This document shows positions 1 through 8,652 of a DNA stretch of 64,000 bases, piece by piece. The first letter of the stretch is position 1. Every line of letters starts with the position of its first letter. Source of the DNA: Pseudomonas sp. GM41(2012) (GTDB lineage Bacteria; Pseudomonadota; Gammaproteobacteria; Pseudomonadales; Pseudomonadaceae); NCBI RefSeq assembly GCF_000282315.2, contig NZ_AKJN02000006.1, positions 310,001-374,000 of the forward strand. Direction: 5' to 3'. The notes beneath the pieces were generated by a model. That model did not search any database, was not told where the DNA came from, and saw only the letters and a list, made by a program, of their open reading frames with translations. The translations under genes and the position numbers were made by a program.

Positions 1-305
1 TCGCGAGCGCCCTGCGCGACACCGACAATTCCGCCGTTACGCAAATCTTCTGCGACAAAGGCGATGCTCTTGCCCCGCAGGGCTTGCGGGCCGGATTCAG
101 GGCCGCTCCAGCGAACGGCTTCGAGGGTGGCCCTGGAAACGATTTCCTGCGCTTGAATCACCGTAACCGTGGCGTTTTCGACACCCGCTGCGGCTGGCAG
201 GTCCTGGCCGAATCCGGGCGTTGCGGTGAAAAGACAGAAAACCGTAATTGAAGCCATCCGGGGTAGCCCGGGTCTGGAGCCGATGGCGCGATCATAGTCT
301 GGCAT
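1..305 (-). CDS. Periplasmic sugar-type substrate-binding protein, N-terminal part (partial)
   Basis: The gene runs off the left edge, so only about 101 N-terminal residues are visible. The frame is open from an ATG at 303-305 to base 1. A second in-frame ATG at 255-257 gives a more compact export signal (MASITVFCLFTATPGFGQ) and may be the true start. The segment ALRGKSIAFVAEDLRNGGI looks like the first beta-strand and loop of the RbsB-like periplasmic binding fold (Peripla_BP family). By family it would bind a sugar or similar small ligand for an ABC transporter. The ligand cannot be told from this fragment and the downstream genes lie outside the window. Confidence 0.55.
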   Translation of the reverse strand, partial: MPDYDRAIGSRPGLPRMASITVFCLFTATPGFGQDLPAAAGVENATVTVIQAQEIVSRATLEAVRWSGPESGPQALRGKSIAFVAEDLRNGGIVGVAQGAR

Positions 306-403
306 GGCGTCCCTTTTTGCCAAGAGTGCAGCGTTCACTGTCCGAAAGGATAGTCGGTTCTGCTGTCATCCGGTCTTCTGTGGGTAAAGTGCGCGAACTT
401 TAG

Positions 404-419
404 TCCTGAACATTCAGGA
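404..419. promoter_or_regulatory. Perfect 16-bp palindrome in intergenic region
   Basis: TCCTGAA-CA-TTCAGGA is a perfect inverted repeat with 7-bp arms. It lies in the 288-base gap between the binding-protein gene (reading left) and the end of the hydro-lyase gene. It is about 100 bases upstream of the binding-protein start, which suits an operator for that gene. No regulator is identified and no other clear element is seen in this gap. Confidence 0.35.
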
Positions 420-593
420 AACGGGTCAGGGTCCATGGCACCAAACAAGGGACGAAGGCCAATTGCATCGTTGACTACATTGAGTGGATTTACAAGGCTT
501 CGACTTTGCTTAAACACCCGTCAAAAAAAACGGCAGCCCAAACGCGGATGGTGTCGTTCCTTGACTGATTGGCATTACGGCACACCCACGCCT

Positions 594-1400
594 TTACAAA
601 GCGCTGTTGTACAAATCCGTCACCAGCATGCAACCGGGCGCATGGGTGATGCACAGTGGCGGACGTGAGGCCTGCACCACCGATTGAGGTGTCACACCGC
701 AGGCCCAGAACACCGGTATTTCGTCAGCTTCAATGGGGACGGCATCGCCGTAGTCCGGGGTGTCGAGCGCATGGATGCCGATCAGCGACGGGTCACCAAT
801 GTGCACGGGAGCGCCGTGGACATTGGGCATGCGTGCGGTGATTTGAATGGCCTGGATGGCGTCGGCGGCTTTCATCGGTCGCATGCTCACCACCAGCTTG
901 CCGCTGAGGCGAGCGGTGGGGCGCGTGTCGATGTTGGTCTGGTACATGGCGACATTGCGCCCCAGATCGATGTGCTTGAGGGGGATGCCGGCATCCAGCA
1001 ACGGTTGTTCGAAGGAGAACGAGCAGCCGATGGCGAACGCCACCAGGTCATCCTGCCAAAGGTGCTCGATATCCAGCGGTTCTTCGCTCAGTTCGCCATG
1101 GCGATAGACCCTGTATCGGGGCACATCATGGCGAATATCAATGGCTGCTCCGAGATTGCGAAAATATGGATCGCCCGGTTCGGTAATGTCGAGCAACGGG
1201 CAGGCTTGACGATTGAGGGTGCAATACCTGAGGAACTCGTTGGCCCAATCACTGGGCAAAATCACGATATTGGCTTGCACCCGGCCTTGGCCCAAGCCGC
1301 TGGTGTGGCCCTGATAGTGCCCGGCGGCGATGCTTTGGCGCAGGGCGAGAGGGGTGCTGCGCTGCAGTTGTTCGAAGGACAGGGCGGGTTGATTCATCAT
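594..1400 (-). CDS. Putative hydro-lyase, DUF1445 (YcsI / D-glutamate cyclase-like) family
   Basis: The product is 268 residues from the first of two adjacent ATGs (1398-1400, 1395-1397), close to the family's usual length of about 265. The frame stays open upstream, but that extension lacks family character and runs towards the neighbouring regulator gene. Motifs I associate with the family include [14 protein letters not shown], the NIDT segment and a C-terminal [13 protein letters not shown]. Members are cytosolic and annotated as putative hydro-lyases, and the mammalian relative acts as D-glutamate cyclase. The substrate here is unknown. The LysR gene just upstream on the same strand is the likely regulator. 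Confidence 0.8.
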   Translation of the reverse strand: MMNQPALSFEQLQRSTPLALRQSIAAGHYQGHTSGLGQGRVQANIVILPSDWANEFLRYCTLNRQACPLLDITEPGDPYFRNLGAAIDIRHDVPRYRVYRHGELSEEPLDIEHLWQDDLVAFAIGCSFSFEQPLLDAGIPLKHIDLGRNVAMYQTNIDTRPTARLSGKLVVSMRPMKAADAIQAIQITARMPNVHGAPVHIGDPSLIGIHALDTPDYGDAVPIEADEIPVFWACGVTPQSVVQASRPPLCITHAPGCMLVTDLYNSAL

Positions 1401-1488
1401 GGTATCTCGGCAGGTTCGTTGAGCCTTTTTAGAAAACCGTAGTGATGCCGTCCAACAAGGAATGTTGTTGCCCCCAGACAACTAAAAG

Positions 1489-2436
1489 TTATTCAGGGGG
1501 CAGTCGGCTGTCGAGGCCTGGTGCCGCCACCATGAGTAACGGACCGACATCCGCAGCGTATTGGCAGACCACCTGGCGGCTCATCTCGACGATGTTCTCG
1601 ATCAGTTCCAGTCCGACCCCCGCGCGCCAAGAAGCCACGACATCCAGTTGCGGCAAGCGGCTGCCGGGGTCCAGCTGAATCAGCTCGCCGCTGGCCAGGG
1701 GTTTGGCCACCAGTGCCGCCGGCAAGGCGCCGATACCGAAGCCGTCACGAATCAGCCGGGTCATGGCCGACACCGAGTTGACGCAACTGACGCGCGGCGC
1801 GCCGATGCCATGGGCGTGCAACAGGTTGAGCACATCCTGATGCGGTCGTGAATGTTTGACGAAGGTGATGATGCGCTCGCCGGCCATCTCGGTGAGCGAG
1901 GCATAAGGTCGGGCGTAGATGGAGTTGCTGGCGGCGATCCAGTGCATGGGGTAGTGCGCCAGTTCGAGGTTGCGCACGCTTTCGTGGCGGATCAGGTCCG
2001 TCTGGAAAACGATGTCCAAATAGCCCTTTTGCAATTGCTCGCAGAGATTGCGCGCGGCGTCGGCAGTGATCTCGATTTCCACGGCAGGGAAGGTCTGCAT
2101 CAGGGTCGACATCAACGGGCTGAGCCAGGTGTGAATCACCGTATCCATCACGCCAATGCGCACCAATCCCTGCTGCGGGCTGGTGTTGTCCAGCGAGTGT
2201 TTCAACGCACGCTGAACCTCGAGCATCTGCTCGGCGTAGTCGAGCACCTTGAGACCTTCAGGCGTCAGCGACACCCCGCGTGAATCGCGCACGAACAGGC
2301 GCAGCCCCAATTCGTCTTCCAGCGCGGCGATCCGGCTGGAGATCGCTGCCTGAGTGCTGAACATTTTCTCGGCGGTCAGGCTGAAGCTTTGCAGGCGGGC
2401 GACCCAGACGAAGGTTTCGAGGAATTTGAGGTTCAT
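1489..2436 (-). CDS. LysR-family transcriptional regulator
   Basis: 315 residues starting MNLKFLETFVWVARLQSF, the typical N-terminal winged helix-turn-helix of LysR regulators (about residues 1-60, with STQAAISSRIAALEDELG as the recognition region). A periplasmic-binding-like effector domain follows (about 90-300). The upstream in-frame extension was rejected because the HTH begins exactly at this Met. It lies upstream of the hydro-lyase on the same strand and is divergent from the OprD-like porin gene, so either could be its target. The effector is unknown. Confidence 0.88.
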   Translation of the reverse strand: MNLKFLETFVWVARLQSFSLTAEKMFSTQAAISSRIAALEDELGLRLFVRDSRGVSLTPEGLKVLDYAEQMLEVQRALKHSLDNTSPQQGLVRIGVMDTVIHTWLSPLMSTLMQTFPAVEIEITADAARNLCEQLQKGYLDIVFQTDLIRHESVRNLELAHYPMHWIAASNSIYARPYASLTEMAGERIITFVKHSRPHQDVLNLLHAHGIGAPRVSCVNSVSAMTRLIRDGFGIGALPAALVAKPLASGELIQLDPGSRLPQLDVVASWRAGVGLELIENIVEMSRQVVCQYAADVGPLLMVAAPGLDSRLPPE

Positions 2437-2592
2437 GGCGGTTCCCTTGGCGCTTATGGCTCTTGTAATGAAGGGGCGAGTTGCAATTGTTACTCCAGAG
2501 TCCGCCATCGCGGGCATCAAATTTTCTTATGCATAACCTCGTCTTTTTCCCGTTTGACGCGGTTCTGCCCCGACACGAAGAATCCGCCCCAC

Positions 2593-2610
2593 GACGCAGG
2601 TCGCTGCGTC
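2593..2610. promoter_or_regulatory. Stem-loop in the LysR-porin intergenic region
   Basis: GACGCAG-GTCG-CTGCGTC forms a perfect 7-bp stem with a 4-base loop, about 80 bases ahead of the porin start. It could act as an operator in DNA or as a hairpin in the porin leader. There is no run of T, so a terminator role is unlikely. Confidence 0.3.
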
Positions 2611-2691
2611 CGCCCCCCACGACAACGCCTTCACAAAAAAACAATGAGGCGTGTCCGTCATCTTCGCTTGCTGCTGCAGGAAACCTCTTCC

Positions 2692-3966
2692 ATGGAAAAA
2701 ATCATGACTGTTCACGTGCCTTCAAAGGTGGGCCGCCCCCGACCATTCAATGGGTACGCCCCGGCTGGCACATTGCTCGGCCTGAGCCTGCTCTGTGCGC
2801 CGGCCGCTCAGGCGGATTTCGTCGCGGACAGTAAAGGCAGCCTGGAAGCGCGCAACTTCTACTTCAACCGTGATTTTCGCCAGGACGGTTCGCGGGACAA
2901 GGCCGAGGAATGGGCGCAGGGTTTTCTGTTGCGGATGGAGTCGGGTTACACCGCTGGCACGTTCGGTTTCGGCCTGGATGTTTTGGGCATGGCCGGTTTC
3001 AAACTGGACTCCGGAGGCGGGACGGCGGGTACCAATCTGTTGCCGCCAGATTTGTCCGGCGGCTCACAGGATCGCTATGGCGAGTTAGGCCTGACGGGCA
3101 AAATGCGCGTGTCCAACACCACCCTGAAATTCGGGACATTGCAGATCAAGGACCCGGTGGTGAGCTCCAACGATACTCGCCTGTTGCCGAGCACGTTCAA
3201 GGGCGGCCTGGTGAATGTGCAGGAAATCGATCGTTTGAAGCTCACGGCCGGTCAGCTCACGCAGATCAATTTCGTCGACTCCACCGACTATCAAGACATG
3301 ACCGCCAACCGCATCGGCGGGCAAAGCGACAAGTTTCAGTTCGCCGGGGCGGACTATCAGTTCCTGCCGAACCTGACCGCGCAGTACCGCTACGGCCAGC
3401 TGGAAAACATCTACCAGCAAAATTACCTCGGGCTTGTGCACACGCTGGACCTGGGCTCCGGCCAGTCGCTCAAGAGCGACGTGCGCTATGCGCGCAGCAC
3501 CGAAGACGGCAACTTCCGAGATATCGACAACCAGGCCTTCGGTGCGTTGTTCACCTATAACCTGGGCGGCCATGCGCTGGGCCTTGGCTATCAACGCATG
3601 AGCGGCGACGATCCATTTCCGTATATCGGGCGCAGCGATCCGTACCTGGTCAACTTCGTGCAGATCGGTGACTTCGCCAACATCGACGAGCACTCCTGGC
3701 AGGCGCGCTACGACTACAACTTTGTAGCGCTCGGTGTGCCGGGGTTGACCTTCATGACGCGCTACATCTCTGGTGACAATGTGCAACGCACGGCGCCGGG
3801 TGAAGGCAAGGAATGGGAGCGCAACACTGATATCGCTTACGTGGTGCAGGACGGTTCGTTGAAGGGGCTGGGCCTTAAATGGCGCAACGCATCAGTGCGT
3901 TCGAACTTCGGTAATGACCTGGATGAGAATCGCCTGATCGTCAGCTATACCGTGACGCTGTGGTAG
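2692..3966 (+). CDS. OprD-family outer-membrane porin
   Basis: 424 residues from ATG 2692, with a GCAGGAAA ribosome site upstream. A signal peptide ends near LLCAPAAQA, and the mature protein starts with a family-typical stretch (GSLEARNFYFNRDFR). The rest is alternating beta-strand with the OprD signature segments KLTAGQLTQINFVDSTDYQD and SGDNVQRTAPGEGKEWERN, and it ends in aromatic TVTLW, as expected for insertion into the outer membrane. Members are 16-to-18-strand channels for amino acids, aromatic acids or other small carboxylates. The substrate is not deducible. It is divergent from the LysR gene. Confidence 0.9.
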   Translation: MEKIMTVHVPSKVGRPRPFNGYAPAGTLLGLSLLCAPAAQADFVADSKGSLEARNFYFNRDFRQDGSRDKAEEWAQGFLLRMESGYTAGTFGFGLDVLGMAGFKLDSGGGTAGTNLLPPDLSGGSQDRYGELGLTGKMRVSNTTLKFGTLQIKDPVVSSNDTRLLPSTFKGGLVNVQEIDRLKLTAGQLTQINFVDSTDYQDMTANRIGGQSDKFQFAGADYQFLPNLTAQYRYGQLENIYQQNYLGLVHTLDLGSGQSLKSDVRYARSTEDGNFRDIDNQAFGALFTYNLGGHALGLGYQRMSGDDPFPYIGRSDPYLVNFVQIGDFANIDEHSWQARYDYNFVALGVPGLTFMTRYISGDNVQRTAPGEGKEWERNTDIAYVVQDGSLKGLGLKWRNASVRSNFGNDLDENRLIVSYTVTLW

Positions 3967-3993
3967 AGGCTGGGTGGACTTTATATTCGATAC

Positions 3994-4021
3994 AGGAATA
4001 ATTAAATCGATATTTATTCCT
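3994..4021. terminator. AT-rich inverted repeat after the porin gene
   Basis: AGGAATAA and TTATTCCT are perfect 8-bp arms separated by 12 bases in an AT-rich stretch starting 27 bases past the porin stop. It may be a weak terminator (TTTTAAT follows) or an operator for the Mop gene. The sequence does not clearly match a ModE site. Confidence 0.35.
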
Positions 4022-4059
4022 TTTAATATTGGTTCGTGAGGTTCATTTTGAAGGCCTGC

Positions 4060-4075
4060 ACATCCGTGCGGATGT
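4060..4075. promoter_or_regulatory. Perfect 16-bp palindrome upstream of mop
   Basis: ACATCCG-TG-CGGATGT has 7-bp arms and lies 27 bases before the Mop start codon. Its position in the leader or core promoter suggests an operator or a small RNA hairpin controlling this single gene. The regulator is unknown. Confidence 0.35.
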
Positions 4076-4102
4076 ATTCGACATCAGACAGGAAGCCTCA
4101 TC

Positions 4103-4318
4103 ATGACCATCAAAGCGATCAACGTCCGCAACCAGTTCAAGGGTGTCATCAAGGAAATTGTGACAGGCGAAGTGGTCTCCGAAATCGATGTGCAAACCGC
4201 CTCCGGCATCGTTACTTCGGTGATCACCACCCGTTCAGTACGCGATCTTGAATTGAAAGTGGGGAGCGAGGTGATTGCCTTCGTCAAATCCACCGAAGTC
4301 TCGATCGCCAAGCTCTGA
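4103..4318 (+). CDS. Molybdopterin/molybdate-binding Mop protein (single TOBE domain)
   Basis: 71 residues, MTIKAINVRNQFKGVIKEI onwards, making one complete TOBE/Mop domain of the size of stand-alone molbindins. The start is supported by AGGAAG nine bases upstream. Such proteins assemble into small oligomers that store or buffer molybdate (or tungstate) in the cytosol. The typical VSEIDVQTASGIVTSVITTRS segment builds the oxyanion pocket. It stands alone between the porin and the divergent LysR gene. The molybdenum link fits moaB-moeA further along the window, although nothing couples them directly. Confidence 0.88.
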   Translation: MTIKAINVRNQFKGVIKEIVTGEVVSEIDVQTASGIVTSVITTRSVRDLELKVGSEVIAFVKSTEVSIAKL

Positions 4319-4353
4319 AAGGGCGAGGGCTTGAATTCGCGGAGCCGCTCACG

Positions 4354-5223
4354 TCAAGAAAAGGACAACCCCTGGCTCGCGCGAATCAAGTCATAAGCCT
4401 TGCGGGCAATCAGGTTCGCGGTGTTGGGCCTGATCCACAGGTAGTAGGTCACGTCCGGCAGTCGCGGCAATCCGTCATTTTCACCCAGCACGCGCATGTC
4501 TGGACCGAGCATCTCCATGCTTCGGGGGGTGACACCCAAACCAGCACGTGTCGCCGCCTTGATGCCAATCAGATTCGACGCCAGGTACGCCTGGCGCCAA
4601 CTGATATTGGCGCGTTCCAGCGCCTCCAGGGCATAGCGCCGGTAGATGCTCGGTTCATCCACGAGGATCAATGGCAACGGTTCGCCGGGGTTGTGAATGT
4701 ACTGCGCCGAACAGATCCACCACACCGGTGAAGTGCGTAAGGCAAAGCCTTCCAGGCTCGGGTCCTGGCGGGTGGAAATCACCATGTCGACCTTGCCCCG
4801 GTGCAAGTCGTCCATCAGAAACGGACTGCGCCCGACATCGATCTCCAGACGCAAGCGCGGTGCCGAGCGGGCGATGTGGCTGAGGATCGGCGGCAGGATG
4901 GTGTCGGCAATGTCATGGGGTGAACCGATGCGTAGTACGCCGCTCAGGCTGCTTTCACGCAGAGAGTTCAGCGCCTCGTCGTTGAGCGACAACATCTGCC
5001 GGGCATGACGCAGCAACTGCAAGCCGGGTTCGGTGAGTTGCTTTTGCCGTCCGCGCTTTTCGAACAGGCTCACCCCCACTTGCTGTTCCAGGCGTTGCAT
5101 GTGTTGGGTGACCGACGATTGTGTGCGGGCCAGTTGCGCGCCGGCCTCGGCAAAACTGTGGTGATCAACCACGGCAATGAAGGTGCGCAGCAATTCGAGA
5201 TCGAGGGTGGGTGAGGTCGACAT
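4354..5223 (-). CDS. LysR-family regulator, probable regulator of the divergent organosulfur operon
   Basis: 289 residues beginning [18 protein letters not shown], with the LysR helix-turn-helix in residues 5-65 (FAEAGAQLARTQSSVTQHMQ) and an effector domain to the C-terminus. It is divergent from the operon at 5476-16236 with a 252-base gap that holds a perfect inverted repeat at 5261-5285. That is the usual architecture for a LysR protein controlling its neighbour. The effector is likely the transported compound or a breakdown product, which is inference. Confidence 0.88.
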   Translation of the reverse strand: MSTSPTLDLELLRTFIAVVDHHSFAEAGAQLARTQSSVTQHMQRLEQQVGVSLFEKRGRQKQLTEPGLQLLRHARQMLSLNDEALNSLRESSLSGVLRIGSPHDIADTILPPILSHIARSAPRLRLEIDVGRSPFLMDDLHRGKVDMVISTRQDPSLEGFALRTSPVWWICSAQYIHNPGEPLPLILVDEPSIYRRYALEALERANISWRQAYLASNLIGIKAATRAGLGVTPRSMEMLGPDMRVLGENDGLPRLPDVTYYLWIRPNTANLIARKAYDLIRASQGLSFS

Positions 5224-5260
5224 GGGTATTTCCGGGGTTGTTTTTACATCAAGACTGAAA

Positions 5261-5285
5261 ACATAAACATTACGATTGTTTATGT
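5261..5285. promoter_or_regulatory. Probable LysR operator (ACATAAAC-N9-GTTTATGT)
   Basis: Perfect 8-bp arms with a 9-base spacer, including a T-N11-A type core, 37 bases upstream of the minus-strand LysR start and about 190 bases upstream of the operon. AT-rich sequence follows (TTATAACGATATTAGATATT at about 5373-5392), which resembles promoters of sulfur-limitation genes. I see no exact sigma-70 match. Confidence 0.5.
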
Positions 5286-5475
5286 GTTTTTGCTGGTTTT
5301 TTATTTGGTAGATCTTTAGTGCCAGTAAATACGGGCTTTATTGAAGTGCGCTGCTGCTAAGAACACGGGAAGTTATAACGATATTAGATATTTGAATTTC
5401 CGTTACTTCAACGCTGTACCTAGGATGCCTCCACATCAGGTCGGGGGACGCCGATCAATCATCAGGGGAAGATCC

Positions 5476-6318
5476 ATGTCGAAAAAGTGCTCAGCCGTTA
5501 AACAAATGTTGCCTGTGATGCTGGGCGCCTTGATCTCGCTGGTTGCCAGCACCGGCGCCCAAGCTGATGCAACCCTGGACAAGATCGAACAACGGCATGT
5601 GCTGGTGGTCGGCGTATTGCTGTCCGGCGGCCCGTTTGGCGGGATTGATCCTGCGACGCAAAAACCGCGCGGTTTGAATGTTGACCTCGCTCAGGAGCTG
5701 GGACGGCAACTGGGTGCCGAAGTGCAGCTGGTGCCGGTATTGCCCGCCAACCGCGTGCAGTTTTTGCAGCAGGGCAAAGTCGATTTGCTGATTGCCAACA
5801 TGGAGTGGACCGCCGAGCGCGGCGAGATCCTCGGGTTTGTGCCGACACCGTTCTACCGCGTTGGCGGAACCGCAGCGGTGTTGAAGGACAGCAAGATCAC
5901 CCGTTGGGAAGACCTGAAAAACCAACCGGTCTGCACCTCCCAGGGCAGCAGTTACGTCAAGCCGCTCACCGAGTTGGGCGCCGAGATCAAAGCCTTCAAG
6001 AGCTCTTCGGAATCCTTGCTGGCCCTGCGCGGCAACAACTGCGTCGCGGCGGTGCATGACGCCACGCTGATCAATCCGCTGCTCGCCGGTACCGCCGAAT
6101 GGCAGGACTATCGCGCGCTTACGCCGGAACTCAACCCCGCGCCGTCGGTGATCTGGACCCGCCCCGGAGAAAGCGATACCCAGGCCAAGCTCGACCCCAT
6201 CGTCAAGGAACTGCACCGCAGCGGCTGGTTGATTGAGGCCCAGACCCGCAACCACATCACCCCCGCATCACCGGCCCTGGTGGAACTGCAGAAACAGTTC
6301 CAGGCCAACGGCGCCTGA
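5476..6318 (+). CDS. ABC transporter periplasmic substrate-binding protein (first paralogue)
   Basis: 280 residues from ATG 5476, which has an AGGGGAAG ribosome site. The longer open frame upstream has no signal sequence. A classical signal peptide ends at STGAQA, followed by DATLDKIEQRHVLVVGV. The fold is the SBP_bac_3 type used for polar amino acids, with the conserved PANRVQFLQQGKVDLLIANM segment. It is the first gene of the operon and clearly paralogous to the next gene over its whole length. With the two permeases and the ATPase downstream it forms a polar-amino-acid-type uptake system. The ligand is probably a sulfur-containing amino or hydroxy acid, inferred from the enzymes in the operon. 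Confidence 0.88.
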   Translation: MSKKCSAVKQMLPVMLGALISLVASTGAQADATLDKIEQRHVLVVGVLLSGGPFGGIDPATQKPRGLNVDLAQELGRQLGAEVQLVPVLPANRVQFLQQGKVDLLIANMEWTAERGEILGFVPTPFYRVGGTAAVLKDSKITRWEDLKNQPVCTSQGSSYVKPLTELGAEIKAFKSSSESLLALRGNNCVAAVHDATLINPLLAGTAEWQDYRALTPELNPAPSVIWTRPGESDTQAKLDPIVKELHRSGWLIEAQTRNHITPASPALVELQKQFQANGA

Positions 6319-6348
6319 CCTCGGTTCTCCACCTCATCGTTTTCAACA

Positions 6349-6371
6349 GGCCGTCCTTTTGCCGGGCGGTC
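6349..6371. promoter_or_regulatory. Stem-loop between the two binding-protein genes
   Basis: GGCCGTCC and GGGCGGTC pair in an 8-bp stem (two G-U pairs) around a 7-base loop in the 70-base gap. A GC-rich hairpin after the first binding-protein gene is a common way to stabilise its mRNA and raise its level relative to the membrane components. No long T run follows. Confidence 0.4.
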
Positions 6372-6388
6372 GTTCAAGGTAGTCGTGT

Positions 6389-7231
6389 ATGAACCGATAT
6401 TTTTCTGCTAAAGCCCTGTGCTTCGCCTGGTGCGCTGCTTTGGGTGCGAATCTGGCCCAGGCCGATGCCACGCTGGACAAGATCGAGCAACGCCACGCCA
6501 TCAGTGTCGGGGTGATTCTCAGTGGTCCGCCATTCGGCACCATCGACCCGAAGACCGGCGAACACCTGGGCTACAACGTCGAACTGGCCAAGGGCATCGC
6601 CAAGGCATTGGGCGTCGAAGCGAAGACCGTTTCGGTACTGGCGCCCAACCGCGTGCAGTTCCTGCAGCAGGGCAAGGTCGACATCCTGATCGCCAATATG
6701 CAGTTCACCGAAGAGCGCGGCGAGATTCTCGATTACGTGCCCACGCCTTATGAAGAAGTCGGCGGCGCCGCGTTAATTCGCAAAGGCGCTGGCGTGACTC
6801 AATGGGCCGATCTCAAGGGCAAACCGGTGTGCGTGTCCCAGGGCAGCAACTTCATCAAGCCCTTGCAGGAAACCTACGGCGCAGAGATCAAGGCGTTTCG
6901 CAGCCAATCCGAATCGTTGTTGTCGTTGCGTGGCAATGGCTGCGTGGCGGCGGTGCACGTCAGCCCGACCATGCACGCACTATTGAGTGATGCTGAATGG
7001 GCGGATTATGAAATCCCGCTGCCGGGTGATTTGATCCCGTCGAACTCGGTGATCTGGCTGCGCAAAGGCGAACACGATACCCAGGCAAAACTGGATGCCA
7101 TCGTGCGCGATTGGCACCGCAGCGGCTGGCTGATCGAGTTGGGCGAGCGCACCGGCATGACGCCGTCCCAGGCATTGCGTGATCTGCATGAGCAGTACCG
7201 CAACGCGACACCGCTGGCGTCGCAACCATGA
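6389..7231 (+). CDS. ABC transporter periplasmic substrate-binding protein (second paralogue)
   Basis: 280 residues with a signal peptide ending near GANLAQA, then DATLDKIEQRHAISVGV. It matches the first binding protein residue by residue over long stretches (PNRVQFLQQGKVDILIANM, CVSQGSNFIKPL, HRSGWLIE). It belongs to the SBP_bac_3 family, and two cysteines (in VCVSQG and GCVAAVH) are shared by both copies. Two binding proteins for one set of permeases suggest two related ligands or two affinities. The stop overlaps the next gene by 4 bases (ATGA), so it is translationally coupled. Confidence 0.88.
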   Translation: MNRYFSAKALCFAWCAALGANLAQADATLDKIEQRHAISVGVILSGPPFGTIDPKTGEHLGYNVELAKGIAKALGVEAKTVSVLAPNRVQFLQQGKVDILIANMQFTEERGEILDYVPTPYEEVGGAALIRKGAGVTQWADLKGKPVCVSQGSNFIKPLQETYGAEIKAFRSQSESLLSLRGNGCVAAVHVSPTMHALLSDAEWADYEIPLPGDLIPSNSVIWLRKGEHDTQAKLDAIVRDWHRSGWLIELGERTGMTPSQALRDLHEQYRNATPLASQP

Positions 7232-8652
7232 GTTCGCCCTTGTTTGTTGCCTTGCAACAACTGCTCGGTCCCCGTCATGTGCAGAGCAGCGAAGAGGCCG
7301 CGTCCTACCTGACCGACAAACAGGGCCGTTACGTCGGGCAGGTCATCGCTGCGGTGCATCCGGCGAACACCGAGGAAGTCGCGGCCGTGGTTCGCGCGTG
7401 CGTGGCCAGTGATACGCCGGTGGTGGTGCAGGGCGGCAACACCGGTCTGATGGGCGGCGCGACCCCGGATGCCAGCGGTCGAGCGGTGTTGCTGTTGCTT
7501 GATCGGCTGAATCGTGTGCGGACGGTGGACACCGACAACGACACCCTGACCGTCGAAGCGGGCTGCATTCTGCAAACCGTCCAGGACGTTGCCCGTGACG
7601 CCGGCCGGCTGTTCCCCCTGAGTCTGGGCGCCGAAGGCAGTTGCACCATCGGCGGCAATCTGGGCACCAATGCCGGCGGCACCGCCGTGTTGCGTTATGG
7701 CAACGCTCGCGAGTTGACCCTGGGCCTGGAAGTGGTCACCGCCGAGGGTGAAATCTGGAATGGCCTGCGCGGCTTGCGCAAAGACAACACCGGTTACGAC
7801 CTGCGCGACCTGTACATCGGCAGTGAAGGCACCCTCGGCATCATCACCGCCGCGACCCTGAAACTCTTCCCGTTGCCCAAGGCTCAAGCGACGGCACTCT
7901 TGGCCTTCGACTCCCTGGACCAGGCAGTGCAATTGCTGTCCCATGCCCGCGCCGGTTTCGGTGCCAGCCTCACCGCGTTCGAACTGCTCAGTGCCGATTG
8001 CCTCGCGCTGTTGCGCGAGCAATTCCCGGAAGGTCCGCAACCTTTTCGCGGTGCTGATCAGCCTTGGTTTGCACTGTTGGAACTGTCCGACAACCACAGC
8101 GAAGCCCATGCCCGCCAAGCCTTTGAAGACGTGCTGGGGGAGGCCTTCGAACACGAGTTGCTGGCCGACGCGTTGATCGCCGAAAGCCTGGCCCAAAGCG
8201 AAGCCCTGTGGCTGTTGCGGGAGAACATGAGCGAGGCGCAGAAGCGCGCCGGTCGCAACATGAAGCACGACATTTCAGTGCCGATTTCCCAGGTCGTGGC
8301 GTTTGTCGCCCACACCGATGCGTTGTTGCAGGCGAATTTTCCCGGTGTCCGCCATTTCACCTTCGGCCATTTGGGCGACGGCAACTTGCACTACAACGTT
8401 GCTCATCCGCTTGATTCGACGATCGAGGCGCATATGGCTAACTACGCGGCGATCAGCCTGCTGGTTCATGACAGTGCCCACGCCCACGGCGGTTCGATCA
8501 GCGCCGAACACGGCATCGGCCAGCGCAAACGGGACATGCTCGGGCGCTACAAAAGTCCGGTAGAGCTCGACCTGATGCGCCGCATCAAGCAGGCGCTGGA
8601 CCCGAAAAGCCTGCTCAATCCGGGCAAGGTATTGGAGGTGGTTTCGTCATGA
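7228..8652 (+). CDS. FAD-binding 2-hydroxyacid dehydrogenase (D-lactate / D-2-hydroxyglutarate dehydrogenase family)
   Basis: 474 residues. The N-terminal FAD_binding_4 domain (about 40-220) includes VVQGGNTGLMGGATPD and the TIGGNLGTNAGG loop. The C-terminal FAD-oxidase_C domain carries the metal-site motifs GHLGDGNLHYN and SAEHGIGQRKRDM. This is the vanillyl-alcohol-oxidase superfamily as used by D-lactate, glycolate (GlcD) and D-2-hydroxyglutarate dehydrogenases. In a sulfur context the substrate might be a thio-substituted 2-hydroxy acid such as 3-mercaptolactate (inference). Overlaps by ATGA on both sides imply one transcript. Confidence 0.85.
   Translation: MSSPLFVALQQLLGPRHVQSSEEAASYLTDKQGRYVGQVIAAVHPANTEEVAAVVRACVASDTPVVVQGGNTGLMGGATPDASGRAVLLLLDRLNRVRTVDTDNDTLTVEAGCILQTVQDVARDAGRLFPLSLGAEGSCTIGGNLGTNAGGTAVLRYGNARELTLGLEVVTAEGEIWNGLRGLRKDNTGYDLRDLYIGSEGTLGIITAATLKLFPLPKAQATALLAFDSLDQAVQLLSHARAGFGASLTAFELLSADCLALLREQFPEGPQPFRGADQPWFALLELSDNHSEAHARQAFEDVLGEAFEHELLADALIAESLAQSEALWLLRENMSEAQKRAGRNMKHDISVPISQVVAFVAHTDALLQANFPGVRHFTFGHLGDGNLHYNVAHPLDSTIEAHMANYAAISLLVHDSAHAHGGSISAEHGIGQRKRDMLGRYKSPVELDLMRRIKQALDPKSLLNPGKVLEVVSS

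Noticed and set aside
4036..4251. Open frame overlapping mop in another frame
   Set aside because: No ribosome site and no family features; the Mop frame (4103-4318) explains the sequence.
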